Source: Riemerella columbina DSM 16469
Lineage (GTDB): Bacteria > Bacteroidota > Bacteroidia > Flavobacteriales > Weeksellaceae
Direction: 5' to 3'
DNA length: 64,000 nucleotides
Assembly (NCBI RefSeq): GCF_000374405.1
Contig: NZ_KB894281.1
Coordinates: 52,207-116,206 of the forward strand
The position numbers were made by a program, and so were the translations under genes. Of this stretch, positions 46,839-55,347 are shown piece by piece; within the stretch, counting starts at the first letter, position 1, and every line of letters starts with the position of its first letter. A model generated the notes under the pieces. That model was not told the origin of the DNA. It did no database searches and saw nothing but the letters and a program-made list of their open reading frames with translations.

Positions 46839-47930
46839 ATGAAATGTGGAATTGTAGGTTTACCCAATGTAGGTAAATCAACCTTATTTAACTGTTTGAG
46901 CAATGCCAAAGCACAGAGTGCTAACTATCCATTCTGTACCATAGAACCCAATCTAGGCACAGTATCCGTACCAGACCAAAGGCTTTTTGAGCTAGAAAAA
47001 TTAGTCAATCCAGAGCGTGTATTGCCAGCCGTGGTGGAAATTGTAGACATTGCAGGATTGGTAAAAGGCGCCAGTAAAGGCGAAGGTTTAGGCAATCAGT
47101 TTTTGGCAAACATTAGAGAGTGTGAAGCCATTATCCATGTGCTAAGATGTTTTGAAAATGGTAATATCGTCCATGTAGAAGGTTCGGTAGACCCATTAAG
47201 AGATAAAGAAATTATCGACATAGAACTTCAGTTAAAAGATATAGAAACCCTGACCAAAGCGGTAGATAAAGCAAAAAAATTCATTAAATCTGGGAAAAAA
47301 GAAGATATTCTAAAGTACGAGACCCTAAAACAAATGCTAGAATTTGTGGAAAGTGGCCGCAATGCGAGGGAATTTGAAACGAATGAATTGACCCAACCGA
47401 TTATAGACGAAGTACAGTTATTAACTAAAAAACCTGTACTTTATGTTTGTAATGTAGATGAAAATTCTATAAAAAATGGTAACGAATGGATTGCTAAAAT
47501 TGAAGCGCTGGCACAAAAAGAAAATGCCGAAGTGGTGGTTTTAGCCGCACAAATAGAAGCTGATATCAACGAACTAGAAACTTTTGAGGAACGCCAAATG
47601 TTCCTTGAAGAATTAGGGCTAGAAGAGCCTGGTGTGAATCGTTTGATTAGAAAAGCCTATGAATTACTAAAACTCCAAACCTATTTTACCGCAGGGGTAA
47701 AAGAAGTGCGAGCGTGGACGATTGGTAAAGGCTGGACGGCACCACAAGCGGCTGGCGTAATCCACACCGACTTTGAAAAAGGGTTTATCCGTGCCGAAGT
47801 GATTAAGTATGAAGATTTTATAACTTATGGCTCTGAGGCTAAAGTAAAAGAAGCAGGAAAACTATCCGTAGAAGGGAAAGAATATATAGTACAAGACGGC
47901 GATGTGATGCACTTTAGATTTAATGTCTAA
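46839..47930 (+). CDS. ychF: Ribosome-binding ATPase YchF (Obg family)
   Basis: 363 aa. P-loop GLPNVGKSTLFN at 6-17, switch DIAGLVKGASKGEGLGNQFL and a C-terminal TGS domain. In the base-specificity position it has CNVDE instead of NKxD, the feature that makes YchF/OLA1 bind ATP rather than GTP. It binds ribosomes and affects stress responses. Single gene with its own promoter and terminator. Confidence 0.95.
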   Translation: MKCGIVGLPNVGKSTLFNCLSNAKAQSANYPFCTIEPNLGTVSVPDQRLFELEKLVNPERVLPAVVEIVDIAGLVKGASKGEGLGNQFLANIRECEAIIHVLRCFENGNIVHVEGSVDPLRDKEIIDIELQLKDIETLTKAVDKAKKFIKSGKKEDILKYETLKQMLEFVESGRNAREFETNELTQPIIDEVQLLTKKPVLYVCNVDENSIKNGNEWIAKIEALAQKENAEVVVLAAQIEADINELETFEERQMFLEELGLEEPGVNRLIRKAYELLKLQTYFTAGVKEVRAWTIGKGWTAPQAAGVIHTDFEKGFIRAEVIKYEDFITYGSEAKVKEAGKLSVEGKEYIVQDGDVMHFRFNV

Positions 47931-47953
47931 CCACTAAGCCTCCCCAAAAAACC

Positions 47954-47994
47954 AAAACACCCATTTCAAAATTAATCGTTGAAATGGGTGTTTT
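47954..47994. terminator. Bidirectional terminator between ychF and the NUDIX gene
   Basis: A perfect 16-bp inverted repeat (aaaacacccatttcaa at 47954-47969, complement at 47979-47994) with a 9-nt loop. The + strand continues into a T run, so it ends ychF. The A-rich left flank lets it end the opposing NUDIX gene as well. Confidence 0.92.
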
Positions 47995-47999
47995 TTATT

Positions 48000-48599
48000 T
48001 TATTTAAAATAAGCATTCAGTACAATTTGTATATTTTTGAAGGTTTGTGGAAAAATAGATTCTAATACCTGTTTTTTCGGCAACCATTCTACTTTAGAAA
48101 TCCCCTCTTCAGTTTGGGGAACTGGCGTATCGTTACCATGATGCTTCATGGCGTACCAATAGGTTTTTTTTAGGTTTTTTTTACCTTTTTTTCCATTGTA
48201 AAGATGATAAGTTTCTTGGATAAAATGAGTGATTTCTAAATGTCCCACTCCTGTTTCCTCCTCCACTTCTCGTACTGCGGCGGCTTCTATCCCTTCGTTC
48301 TTTTCCAATTTCCCTTTTGGTAAATCCCATTTTCCCAATCGATAAATCAATAAGGTTTCCCCTTTATGGTTTTCCACTAAGCCTCCTGCCGCTTCTACCA
48401 CTTTAAATAACTTCTGGAAAGCCTTCCAAAGCTGTTCTACATCGCTGGAATATAATCCTACTTCGGTCGCTGGCGTTTTTTCTAAGATGGCAAGGGCTTT
48501 ATCTAAGCTCGGTTGTCCATCGAATGGTATATTATCTTTCGTCACTTTTGGATGATGACTTAAAAGGATACTTTTTTCATTAATAAAAACTTTATACAT
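48000..48599 (-). CDS. NUDIX hydrolase
   Basis: 199 aa. The Nudix box GKLEKNEGIEAAAVREVEEETGVG is near residue 117, matching GX5EX7REUXEEXGU. An N-terminal segment of about 85 residues precedes the domain. KWDLPKGK before the box and a late WLPKK motif resemble diadenosine-polyphosphate or (deoxy)nucleotide hydrolases. The substrate is unknown. Its start codon overlaps the -7 box of the divergent gene. Confidence 0.85.
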   Translation of the reverse strand: MYKVFINEKSILLSHHPKVTKDNIPFDGQPSLDKALAILEKTPATEVGLYSSDVEQLWKAFQKLFKVVEAAGGLVENHKGETLLIYRLGKWDLPKGKLEKNEGIEAAAVREVEEETGVGHLEITHFIQETYHLYNGKKGKKNLKKTYWYAMKHHGNDTPVPQTEEGISKVEWLPKKQVLESIFPQTFKNIQIVLNAYFK

Positions 48600-48602
48600 T
48601 TG
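48595..48602 (+). promoter_or_regulatory. -7 box of the SRPBCC-like gene
   Basis: TACATTTG, 31 bp before the ATG at 48634, overlapping the start codon of the divergent NUDIX gene. Confidence 0.4.
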
Positions 48603-48621
48603 TAGCGTATTTAATATTTAA

Positions 48622-48629
48622 CAAAATTA
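48622..48629 (-). promoter_or_regulatory. -7 box of the NUDIX gene
   Basis: TAATTTTG on the minus strand, 22 bp upstream of the NUDIX ATG. Together with the box on the opposite strand it forms a compact face-to-face promoter pair in 35 bp. Confidence 0.45.
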
Positions 48630-48633
48630 AGAA

Positions 48634-49023
48634 ATGAATTTAGAAGGAAGAAAAATTATCGTAAATAAATCTGCAAAACAATTGACAGAGATGCTAAAAC
48701 GCCCCGAAGACTATCAAGAGCTAATGCCAGACGGGTTGCAAAAGTTTGAAACCGTAGCCGATGGTTTTAAATTTGGGTTAAAAGGGATGCCAGAAATCGC
48801 TCTAAAAATAGACGAAGTAAAAGAGAATGAAAAAGTAGTTTTAAAATCTGCCAGCTCTAGCCTAGACTTTAGCCTTACGGGAACTCTTAATCCCGTTAAT
48901 GAAAACCAAACAGAAGTGCAATTGTTATTTGAAGGGAAATTCAATCCATTTATAAAAATGATGGTAGAAAAACCGCTTCAAAATTTTATCAACAACCTTA
49001 CCGATAAGATAGAGCAACTTTAA
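48634..49023 (+). CDS. SRPBCC (polyketide cyclase-like) small protein
   Basis: 129 aa soluble protein. The pattern of short strands and a long C-terminal helix (PFIKMMVEKPLQNFINNLTDKIEQL) suggests a START/SRPBCC fold of the CoxG or orphan type. MNLEGRKIIVNKSAKQLTEML resembles the usual first strand and helix. No catalytic residues can be assigned. Followed by a strong terminator, so probably monocistronic. Confidence 0.7.
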   Translation: MNLEGRKIIVNKSAKQLTEMLKRPEDYQELMPDGLQKFETVADGFKFGLKGMPEIALKIDEVKENEKVVLKSASSSLDFSLTGTLNPVNENQTEVQLLFEGKFNPFIKMMVEKPLQNFINNLTDKIEQL

Positions 49024-49044
49024 AAAGACAAGATTCTAGCGCTG

Positions 49045-49080
49045 AATAGCACACTTTACTAAAATAGTGTGCTATTTTTT
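49045..49080 (+). terminator. Terminator of the SRPBCC-like gene
   Basis: aatagcacact (49045-49055) / agtgtgctatt (49065-49075) inverted repeat with a 9-nt loop, followed by a T run on the plus strand. Confidence 0.88.
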
Positions 49081-49199
49081 ACAATATAGTTATTCAACTA
49101 AAGCACTACAAATTAATCCATTATAATAAATTTTAAAAATAATTAATAAAATAAATCATATTAATTACAAATTATATTAGGTTTATAAAATAATTAGCG

Positions 49200-49207
49200 T
49201 ATATTTG
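49200..49207 (+). promoter_or_regulatory. -7 box of the cold-shock operon
   Basis: TATATTTG, 148 bp before the helicase ATG. No TTG is suitably placed. The long leader that follows is typical of cold-inducible messages. Confidence 0.45.
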
Positions 49208-49212
49208 CATCA

Positions 49213-49355
49213 TAATTAATGACAAAGGCACCTTTTCGCCGCTTTCTGACAAGAAAGTTTTTTAGAATATTTTCTTTTTTACTCCTATCAGTTTTTGTGT
49301 TTTCAGTTGCCATTAGAATTTCAACAACGAAGTTCTTTAGTCGACAATACAATAT
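49213..49355 (+). promoter_or_regulatory. Long 5' leader of the DEAD-box helicase mRNA
   Basis: About 143 nt between the predicted transcription start and the ATG, without an ORF of its own. It contains a small hairpin (ctttct 49242-49247 / agaaag 49252-49257) immediately followed by six T. This is a weak terminator-like structure that could act as attenuator or cold sensor. A pyrimidine-rich stretch follows. The rest of 49081-49199 is AT-rich with nothing recognisable. Confidence 0.4.
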
Positions 49356-50465
49356 ATGAATTTTACACAATTACCATTATCGAGCCCTATTTTAAAGGCG
49401 ATACAAGAAGCAGGTTATACTACACCTACGGACATTCAAAAAAATGCCATTCCAATTATTTTAGAAGGCAAAGACCTTATCGGTTGTGCCCAGACAGGGA
49501 CAGGAAAAACAGCCGCATTTTCTATTCCATTATTACAATTGATGGAAAACACCCCTAAAAAAGGGAAAGCCATAAGAGCTTTAGTGCTTACACCAACCAG
49601 AGAACTCGCCATCCAGATAGAAGACAATGTAAAGCAGTATAGCAAATACCTTAACATTAATCATTTATCTATATTCGGGGGCGTACCTCAAGGCAAGCAA
49701 GAACGCGCTATAAAACAAGGCGTAGACTTACTTATAGCCACCCCTGGTAGACTTTTAGATTTAATGAATCAAAATATCATCAATCTTTCTAAAATAGAAT
49801 TTTTAGTATTAGATGAAGCCGACCGTATGCTAGATATGGGCTTTGTAAATGATGTGAAAAAAGTATTGGCTAAAGTACCTAAGCAACGCCAAACCCTATT
49901 CTTTTCTGCCACGATGCCAACTAACATTCGTAAGTTTGCCAATACCATTCTTAACCAACCTAAAGAAGTGACTGTAACACCTGTTTCTTCTACGGCTAAG
50001 ACCATTGGACAATCGGTTTATTTTGTAGAGAAAAATAAAAAAACGGGACTACTAATAGACATCTTAAAAGATACAGCAGATATCCGTTCATTAATCTTTA
50101 CAAGAACCAAACACGGTGCTGATAGACTAGTAAAACAACTAGGAAAAACAGGAATTTTTGCCGCTGCTATCCATGGAAATAAATCTCAAAATGCGAGACA
50201 AAGAGCATTAAACGATTTTAAATCTAACAAAATCAATGTCCTTATTGCAACGGATATTGCTGCTAGAGGCATCGATATTGAAGAACTTCCACAAGTCATC
50301 AACTACGAACTTCCCAATGTACCAGAAACTTATGTTCATCGTATTGGGCGTACGGGTAGAGCAGGTGTAGAAGGCAATGCGATTTCTTTCTGTGGCGAAG
50401 ACGAGCAAAAAGACTTTAGAAATATCCAAAAGTTAATCGGATTTAAAATTCCAATTCTTAACTAA
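49356..50465 (+). CDS. DEAD-box RNA helicase (RhlE-like core)
   Basis: 369 aa, a minimal helicase core with almost no C-terminal extension. Q motif near residue 20, Walker A AQTGTGKT near 45, PTRELA, TPGR, DEAD (VLDEADRMLDMG), SAT, ARGIDIEELP and HRIGRTGRAG are all present. It unwinds structured RNA in an ATP-dependent way. The two cold-shock-domain genes directly downstream (51 and 26 bp gaps) point to a role in cold adaptation of RNA folding. Confidence 0.93.
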   Translation: MNFTQLPLSSPILKAIQEAGYTTPTDIQKNAIPIILEGKDLIGCAQTGTGKTAAFSIPLLQLMENTPKKGKAIRALVLTPTRELAIQIEDNVKQYSKYLNINHLSIFGGVPQGKQERAIKQGVDLLIATPGRLLDLMNQNIINLSKIEFLVLDEADRMLDMGFVNDVKKVLAKVPKQRQTLFFSATMPTNIRKFANTILNQPKEVTVTPVSSTAKTIGQSVYFVEKNKKTGLLIDILKDTADIRSLIFTRTKHGADRLVKQLGKTGIFAAAIHGNKSQNARQRALNDFKSNKINVLIATDIAARGIDIEELPQVINYELPNVPETYVHRIGRTGRAGVEGNAISFCGEDEQKDFRNIQKLIGFKIPILN

Positions 50466-50516
50466 GCGATATCATATCCACTTAATCAATAAAAAAACAT
50501 TCAACAATTTAAATAT

Positions 50517-50954
50517 ATGGCAGATACCTATAGTAAAAAGGAAAACAACAAGAAAAAAGCGCAAAAACTTAAAGAAAAAGCGATGCGTAGAGAAGAGCGT
50601 AAACTTAATAACAACAAAGGAAAAAGTTTAGATGATATGATTGTCTATGTAGACGCCAATGGTCAGTTTACCGAGGAAAAACCTACTATAGACGATAAGA
50701 TAGAAATTAGTTTAGACGATATCCAACTAGGGGCAGCTCCTATAGATGTGGATGATACTCAAAATAAAGGTACCGTAAATCATTATAACGATGAAAAGGG
50801 CTACGGGTTCATCAGCGACCATAAAACTAACGACAGTCTATTCTTCCATGTGAATGACACATCAGAAACATTAAAACAAGGCGATAAAGTCTCTTTTGAA
50901 AAAGAGCGTGGTCCAAAGGGCTATGTCGCCGTAAATGTTATCAAAATAAAATAA
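50517..50954 (+). CDS. Cold-shock-domain protein with basic N-terminal extension
   Basis: 145 aa. The first ~45 residues are Lys/Glu/Arg-rich and probably helical, useful for RNA contact. An acidic linker (about 50-75) follows. A complete cold-shock domain makes up the C-terminus: RNP1-like KGYGFI near residue 97 and RNP2-like SLFFHV near residue 109. It probably works with the helicase upstream and the small Csp downstream. Confidence 0.88.
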   Translation: MADTYSKKENNKKKAQKLKEKAMRREERKLNNNKGKSLDDMIVYVDANGQFTEEKPTIDDKIEISLDDIQLGAAPIDVDDTQNKGTVNHYNDEKGYGFISDHKTNDSLFFHVNDTSETLKQGDKVSFEKERGPKGYVAVNVIKIK

Positions 50955-50980
50955 ATATCAATTTTTTAAATTCAATTACA

Positions 50981-51172
50981 ATGAAACAAGGAACAGTAAA
51001 ATTCTTTAACGAAACTAAAGGTTTCGGATTTATTACACCAAACGACGGTAGTGCAGATGTATTTGTACACACCTCTGGATTAACGACAAGAATCCGTGAG
51101 AACGACGAAGTAGTGTATGAAACAGAACAAGGAAAAAAAGGCATCAATGCCGTGAATGTGAAGTTAGCATAA
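50981..51172 (+). CDS. Cold-shock protein (CspA family)
   Basis: 63 aa single cold-shock domain. RNP1 KGFGFI near residue 13 and RNP2 DVFVHT near residue 26. Single-stranded nucleic-acid chaperone. It follows the larger CSD protein by 26 bp and ends the group before a perfect palindrome. Confidence 0.93.
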   Translation: MKQGTVKFFNETKGFGFITPNDGSADVFVHTSGLTTRIRENDEVVYETEQGKKGINAVNVKLA

Positions 51173-51189
51173 GCCTATATCATATACAA

Positions 51190-51227
51190 AATAGCAACGG
51201 CTCCGAAATTTCGGAGCCGTTGCTATT
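51190..51227. terminator. 38-bp perfect palindrome between csp and ndk
   Basis: Two 19-nt arms with no spacer, aatagcaacggctccgaaa and its exact complement. It lies between the stop codons of convergent csp and ndk and can fold on both transcripts. The U run after it is short on both strands, so it may stop transcription weakly or mainly protect 3' ends. Confidence 0.75.
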
Positions 51228-51244
51228 ATCATATAGAACTTCTA

Positions 51245-51664
51245 TTAAAAAATCTCTCTTCCAGAAAAATGGAATGCTGCTTCAATTTGTGCATTCTCAT
51301 CAGAATCTGAACCATGTACTGCATTTTCGCCTACGCTTCTAGCATAAAGTTTTCTTATGGTACCTTCTGCCGCGTCTGCAGGATTAGTTGCCCCAATAAG
51401 CGTTCTAAAATCTTCTACTGCATTTTCTTTTTCCAATACTGCCGCAACGATAGGTCCTGAAGACATAAAGTCTACCAACTCGCCATAGAATGGTCTTTCT
51501 GCATGCACTTCATAGAATTTCTTAGCATCCGCTACGGTCAGTTGCGTCAATTTCATAGCTTTAATTTTAAAGCCTGCTTCTGTAATTTTCTCTAATATGT
51601 TGCCAATGTATCCATCGGATACTGCATCTGGCTTAATCATTGTAAATGTAATGTTTCCTGACAT
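51245..51664 (-). CDS. ndk: Nucleoside diphosphate kinase
   Basis: 139 aa. It transfers the gamma phosphate between nucleoside tri- and diphosphates. The catalytic His lies in NAVHGSDS near residue 116, and [10 protein letters not shown] at the start and the [14 protein letters not shown] motif are typical. A -7 box lies 23 bp upstream. Confidence 0.96.
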   Translation of the reverse strand: MSGNITFTMIKPDAVSDGYIGNILEKITEAGFKIKAMKLTQLTVADAKKFYEVHAERPFYGELVDFMSSGPIVAAVLEKENAVEDFRTLIGATNPADAAEGTIRKLYARSVGENAVHGSDSDENAQIEAAFHFSGREIF

Positions 51665-51686
51665 CTTATTTTAATTTTTTCGAGGG

Positions 51687-51694
51687 CAAAAGTA
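51687..51694 (-). promoter_or_regulatory. -7 box of ndk
   Basis: TACTTTTG on the minus strand, 23 bp before the ndk ATG. No clear TTG at -33. Confidence 0.45.
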
Positions 51695-51734
51695 CAAACT
51701 TATTTTTGTATGAAAAAACTTTTTAAATATTTTT

Positions 51735-51750
51735 TGGCACAGACTTTGTA
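51735..51750 (+). promoter_or_regulatory. Candidate sigma-54 promoter for a small transcript
   Basis: TGGCAC (51735-51740), five bases, TTGTA (51746-51750). This matches the sigma-54 -24/-12 consensus TGGCAC-N5-TTGC[AT] except T for C in the -12 dinucleotide, with the invariant GG-N10-G spacing. It lies in the gap between minus-strand ndk and nhaA and points the other way, toward an orphan terminator. Start of transcription predicted near 51760. Confidence 0.6.
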
Positions 51751-51759
51751 TAATAGAGT

Positions 51760-51837
51760 TTGATTCTCATGTTTAATTTGAGTTTTCATGGTTATTAGTT
51801 TTTACCCCGATTAATTTATTAGTCGGGGTTTTTATTT
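51760..51837 (+). ncRNA. Candidate sRNA or micropeptide gene with intrinsic terminator
   Basis: About 78 nt between the sigma-54-like promoter and the end of the terminator T run. It contains one micro-ORF of nine codons (ATG 51769 to TAG 51798, MFNLSFHGY), preceded by an 8-10 nt leader. The terminator begins 6 nt after the TAG. No larger ORF exists on this strand. It could be a small regulatory RNA, a leader-like peptide or both. Nothing here identifies a known family. Confidence 0.5.
51804..51837 (+). terminator. Orphan plus-strand intrinsic terminator
   Basis: accccgatta (51804-51813) pairs with tagtcggggt (51820-51829), one G-U pair, followed by TTTTT on the plus strand. No annotated plus-strand gene precedes it except the candidate small transcript. 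Confidence 0.8.
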
Positions 51838-51851
51838 ATCATAAATTAAAA

Positions 51852-51874
51852 AAGCCACCTCCCTGAGATGGCTT
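51852..51874 (-). terminator. nhaA terminator
   Basis: aagccacct (51852-51860) / agatggctt (51866-51874), 8 of 9 pairs, with a T run on the minus strand just after the nhaA stop. Confidence 0.75.
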
Positions 51875-51882
51875 AATAAAAA

Positions 51883-53097
51883 TTAAGTTGTCAATTTATT
51901 TTTCTTTCTCAACTTAGAGAAGTTGTAATGGCGTCTTTTCTTCTTTCTAGAAAACATTTTCAGCAATTGATAACCAACAATCCCAGACAATATCGACGCT
52001 ACTAAAATAGCAAATTTGGCTTCCTCTTGTAACCCATGATAGCCTTTAAAGGACAATAGAGCGATGAATATAGACATCGTGAAACCAATTCCTGCAAGGA
52101 AACCACTACCAATCATTTGTTTCCAATTAGTCCTATCTGGCAATTCACTGATTTTAAGTTTCACCGCAATGAACGACATTAGATTAATCCCTATGACTTT
52201 TCCTAAAAATAGACCTAAGATAATACCATAACCAAAATTAGTAAATAAACCGTCCACCATTTTTTCTTTTAAAGTAATATTGGTATTGGCTAAAGCGAAA
52301 ATTGGCATGATGATAAAGTTGACTGGTAAGTGTAGTTTGCCTTCTAATTTTTCCAAAGGTGATATTTCTGTTTCGGAAACATTAGTAGGAATAGTAAAGG
52401 CTAGCAATACCCCAGCAATAGTAGCATGGATACCAGAGTGATGCACACAATACCATAAAAATACACCTGGGATAAGATAATAAATATGTTTTTTAACGCC
52501 AAAGTAATTAAGTCCAATTAATAGTGCCATAATCCCAGCACTTAACCCTAGATACATCCACTCCAATTGGTCAGTATAGAATAAGGCAATCACAATAATG
52601 GCACCTAAATCGTCCACAATAGCCAAAGCCGCTAAGAAAATCTTAAGCGATGCAGGCACGCGCTTCCCCAGCATAGAAATAATAGCTAAACAAAACGCAA
52701 TATCCGTAGCCATAGGAATAGCCCAACCATGATGATATGGTGTACCATAATTGAAAAACATAAAGATAAGCGCAGGAAATAGCATCCCTCCTACCGCTGC
52801 AAATATTGGTAACGATGCTTTTCTAAAGTTAGACAATTCCCCTTCTAGCAACTCTCTTTTAATCTCCAAACCTACTAAAAGGAAGAAAATTGCCATTAAA
52901 CCATCGTTAATCCACATATAAACCGAATAGTTAAGGTGCAGACGCTCACTACCAATTTTAAAATTGAGAAAATCTTGGAAATATTCTGCTAAGGAAGAAT
53001 TAGCAATCATCAATGAAATAATGACACATACAATCAGTAACAATCCAGACGATTGGTTACTTTGCAGAAATTTTCTAAAATAAGTTGTTATCTTCAT
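51883..53097 (-). CDS. nhaA: Na+/H+ antiporter NhaA
   Basis: 404 aa with 12 transmembrane helices. The ion-binding aspartates are in the VDDLGA motif near residue 167. MATDIAFCLAI near residue 128 and a WAIPMATD context are typical. The C-terminal basic tail (KKKRRHYNFSKLRKKNK) is longer than in E. coli. It exports sodium using the proton gradient. It follows rel by 24 bp and is probably in the same transcript. Confidence 0.94.
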   Translation of the reverse strand: MKITTYFRKFLQSNQSSGLLLIVCVIISLMIANSSLAEYFQDFLNFKIGSERLHLNYSVYMWINDGLMAIFFLLVGLEIKRELLEGELSNFRKASLPIFAAVGGMLFPALIFMFFNYGTPYHHGWAIPMATDIAFCLAIISMLGKRVPASLKIFLAALAIVDDLGAIIVIALFYTDQLEWMYLGLSAGIMALLIGLNYFGVKKHIYYLIPGVFLWYCVHHSGIHATIAGVLLAFTIPTNVSETEISPLEKLEGKLHLPVNFIIMPIFALANTNITLKEKMVDGLFTNFGYGIILGLFLGKVIGINLMSFIAVKLKISELPDRTNWKQMIGSGFLAGIGFTMSIFIALLSFKGYHGLQEEAKFAILVASILSGIVGYQLLKMFSRKKKRRHYNFSKLRKKNKLTT

Positions 53098-53121
53098 TTA
53101 ATCTGTATTTAAATTTTATAA

Positions 53122-55329
53122 TTATATTCTTTTAACTCTTGTAACTCCTTCAATTTGCTTGAGTTGCTTTAAAGTCTCTTCTAGTTGTGTTTTATTTTTT
53201 ACTTCTAGTGCTATTTCTCCATTAAACACCCCATCATTAGAATTAATACTAAAGCTTCTCATATCAATATTCATAGCATCGGTTATGACTTTAGTAATAT
53301 CGTTTATCATTCCCATTCTGTCCAATCCTTCTACCTCTATTTTCACTCTATTATTAAGGCTTTCCGCATTGACCCACTTTGCAGGAATTACCCTATAATC
53401 GTAGTTGGCACGCATATTGATCGCATTAGGGCAATTATCATTATGCACCTTAATACCTTCTGAAATAGTGACAAACCCAAAAATTTTATCCCCAGGAATA
53501 ATAGTACAACATTTAGCAAAACTATAGTTGAGTTTTTCCTCGTCTTTACCAAAAACGATTAAATCTAACTTCTCGTCCGTTGTAGGCTCTTCTTTATAAG
53601 TCTGGGTTTTGACACTTTTTTTAAATTTTTGCAATAATGATGCAAAAACACTCTTTTTCTCAGCATAATGTTTCAGGTCACCAATATCTAAACTTCCATC
53701 TTGGAATTTTAAAAATAAATCTTGGGAGTTTCTAAGATTAAAAAACTTCTGTAAATTATTAACCTCCTCTTCACTAAAGTTGATTTTTGTATTTTTAAGT
53801 TTACGCTGTAAAATTTCTTTACCTTCTTTTACTCGCTCGTTTCGCTCTACATTCAGGGCATTTTTAATTTTAGATTTTGCCTTAGAAGTTACTACAAAAT
53901 CCAACCAATCTTGTTTGGGTTTTTGGTTGTTAGAGGAAATTATTTCCACTTGGTCTCCACTATTTAGGATATAACTGATCGGAACCAACTTCCCATTTAC
54001 CTTAGCCCCAATACATTTAGCTCCTAGTCCCGTATGGATAGAAAAAGCAAAATCTAGTGCTGTAGCATTTTTAGGAAGAATCATCACTTCACCTTGTGGG
54101 GTAAATACAAAAACCTCTTTGGCATAAAGGTTGAGTTTAATATCATCCAACAGTTCGGAAGTCGACATAGATTCTTGGTTTTCTAAAACCTCGCGAATCT
54201 GTGTTACCCACTGCTCAAAGTTGGTATCATCATTATTTCGTTTAAAGCCTTCCTTATATTTATAGTGGGCAGCCACCCCTTTTTCGGCAATTTCATCCAT
54301 ACGCTCCGAACGGATCTGGACTTCTATCCATTTATTATCTGGTCCCAATACCGTAATATGTAAACTTTCGTAGCCCGTAGACCGCGGTGCAGAAATCCAA
54401 TCGCGCATTCTTTTAGGATTACTTCGGTAAGAATCGGTAACGATGGAATAAATTTTCCAAGCTAAGAATTTTTCATTTTTAGCATCCGATTTGTAAATAA
54501 TACGCACGGCATAGTTATCATAAACTTCCTCAAAACCAACATTTTGCTTTAGCATTTTTCGGTAGATGGAACTAATCGCCTTTGTACGCCCTTTAATTTT
54601 AAAGTTCAGCCCTTCGTCTTCCAAGCTTTGGGTCACCTCTTTTTTAAAAACCTCTAGATAGCGCTCTCTTTGCTCCTTAGCCAATTCAAGTTTTTCAGTA
54701 ATTTCTGTATAAACTTCAGGATTATTGTACTTTAGAGATAAATCTTCTAACTCAGATTTGATGGTATAAAGTCCTAATCTATGGGCCAATGGTGCATAGA
54801 TATATACCGTTTCCGAAGCTATTTTCTTTTGCTTATCTGGCCGCATACTATCCAGTGTACGCATATTATGAAGCCGATCCGCAATTTTTACCAAAATCAC
54901 CCTAAAATCCTCTGATAGCGTTAATAATAACTTTCTATAATTCTCGGATTGCACGGAGATATTTTGGTTATTCATCACCGAAATTTTCGTTAAACCATTA
55001 ACGATATTGGCAATTTTTTCTCCAAATATTTTTTTAATACCTTCGTAAGTATAATCGCTATCTTCAATCACATCGTGAAGCAATGCACAAGCAATAGAGG
55101 TAGCCCCCAAGCCGATTTCTTCTGCCACAATTTTTGCTACGGCTATGGGATGATAGATATAAGGCTCTCCTGTTTTTCTACGCTGGTCCTTATGCGCATC
55201 TAATGCAACATCAAACGCCTTTCTGATGAGTTTGTTATTCTCTTCATTCAGCGTTCTATAAGTATTAGAAATCAAATCCTTGTATCTTGCAAGGATTTCT
55301 TTATTCTCTTTTTCTAAATCGTAAACCAT
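53122..55329 (-). CDS. rel: RelA/SpoT-family (p)ppGpp synthetase/hydrolase
   Basis: 735 aa from the ATG at 55329 (MVYDLEKENKE). Hydrolase HD domain (YIYHPIAVAKIVA and LLHDVIEDSDYT near residue 85) is intact. The synthetase domain has the KAISSIYRKM motif near residue 250 and YESLHITV near 325. TGS domain from about 400 and a C-terminal ACT domain complete the long form. Being the only Rel in the window, it is probably bifunctional. Alternative in-frame ATG at 55335. Confidence 0.93.
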   Translation of the reverse strand: MVYDLEKENKEILARYKDLISNTYRTLNEENNKLIRKAFDVALDAHKDQRRKTGEPYIYHPIAVAKIVAEEIGLGATSIACALLHDVIEDSDYTYEGIKKIFGEKIANIVNGLTKISVMNNQNISVQSENYRKLLLTLSEDFRVILVKIADRLHNMRTLDSMRPDKQKKIASETVYIYAPLAHRLGLYTIKSELEDLSLKYNNPEVYTEITEKLELAKEQRERYLEVFKKEVTQSLEDEGLNFKIKGRTKAISSIYRKMLKQNVGFEEVYDNYAVRIIYKSDAKNEKFLAWKIYSIVTDSYRSNPKRMRDWISAPRSTGYESLHITVLGPDNKWIEVQIRSERMDEIAEKGVAAHYKYKEGFKRNNDDTNFEQWVTQIREVLENQESMSTSELLDDIKLNLYAKEVFVFTPQGEVMILPKNATALDFAFSIHTGLGAKCIGAKVNGKLVPISYILNSGDQVEIISSNNQKPKQDWLDFVVTSKAKSKIKNALNVERNERVKEGKEILQRKLKNTKINFSEEEVNNLQKFFNLRNSQDLFLKFQDGSLDIGDLKHYAEKKSVFASLLQKFKKSVKTQTYKEEPTTDEKLDLIVFGKDEEKLNYSFAKCCTIIPGDKIFGFVTISEGIKVHNDNCPNAINMRANYDYRVIPAKWVNAESLNNRVKIEVEGLDRMGMINDITKVITDAMNIDMRSFSINSNDGVFNGEIALEVKNKTQLEETLKQLKQIEGVTRVKRI

Positions 55330-55347
55330 AGGCATACCAATCAATGG

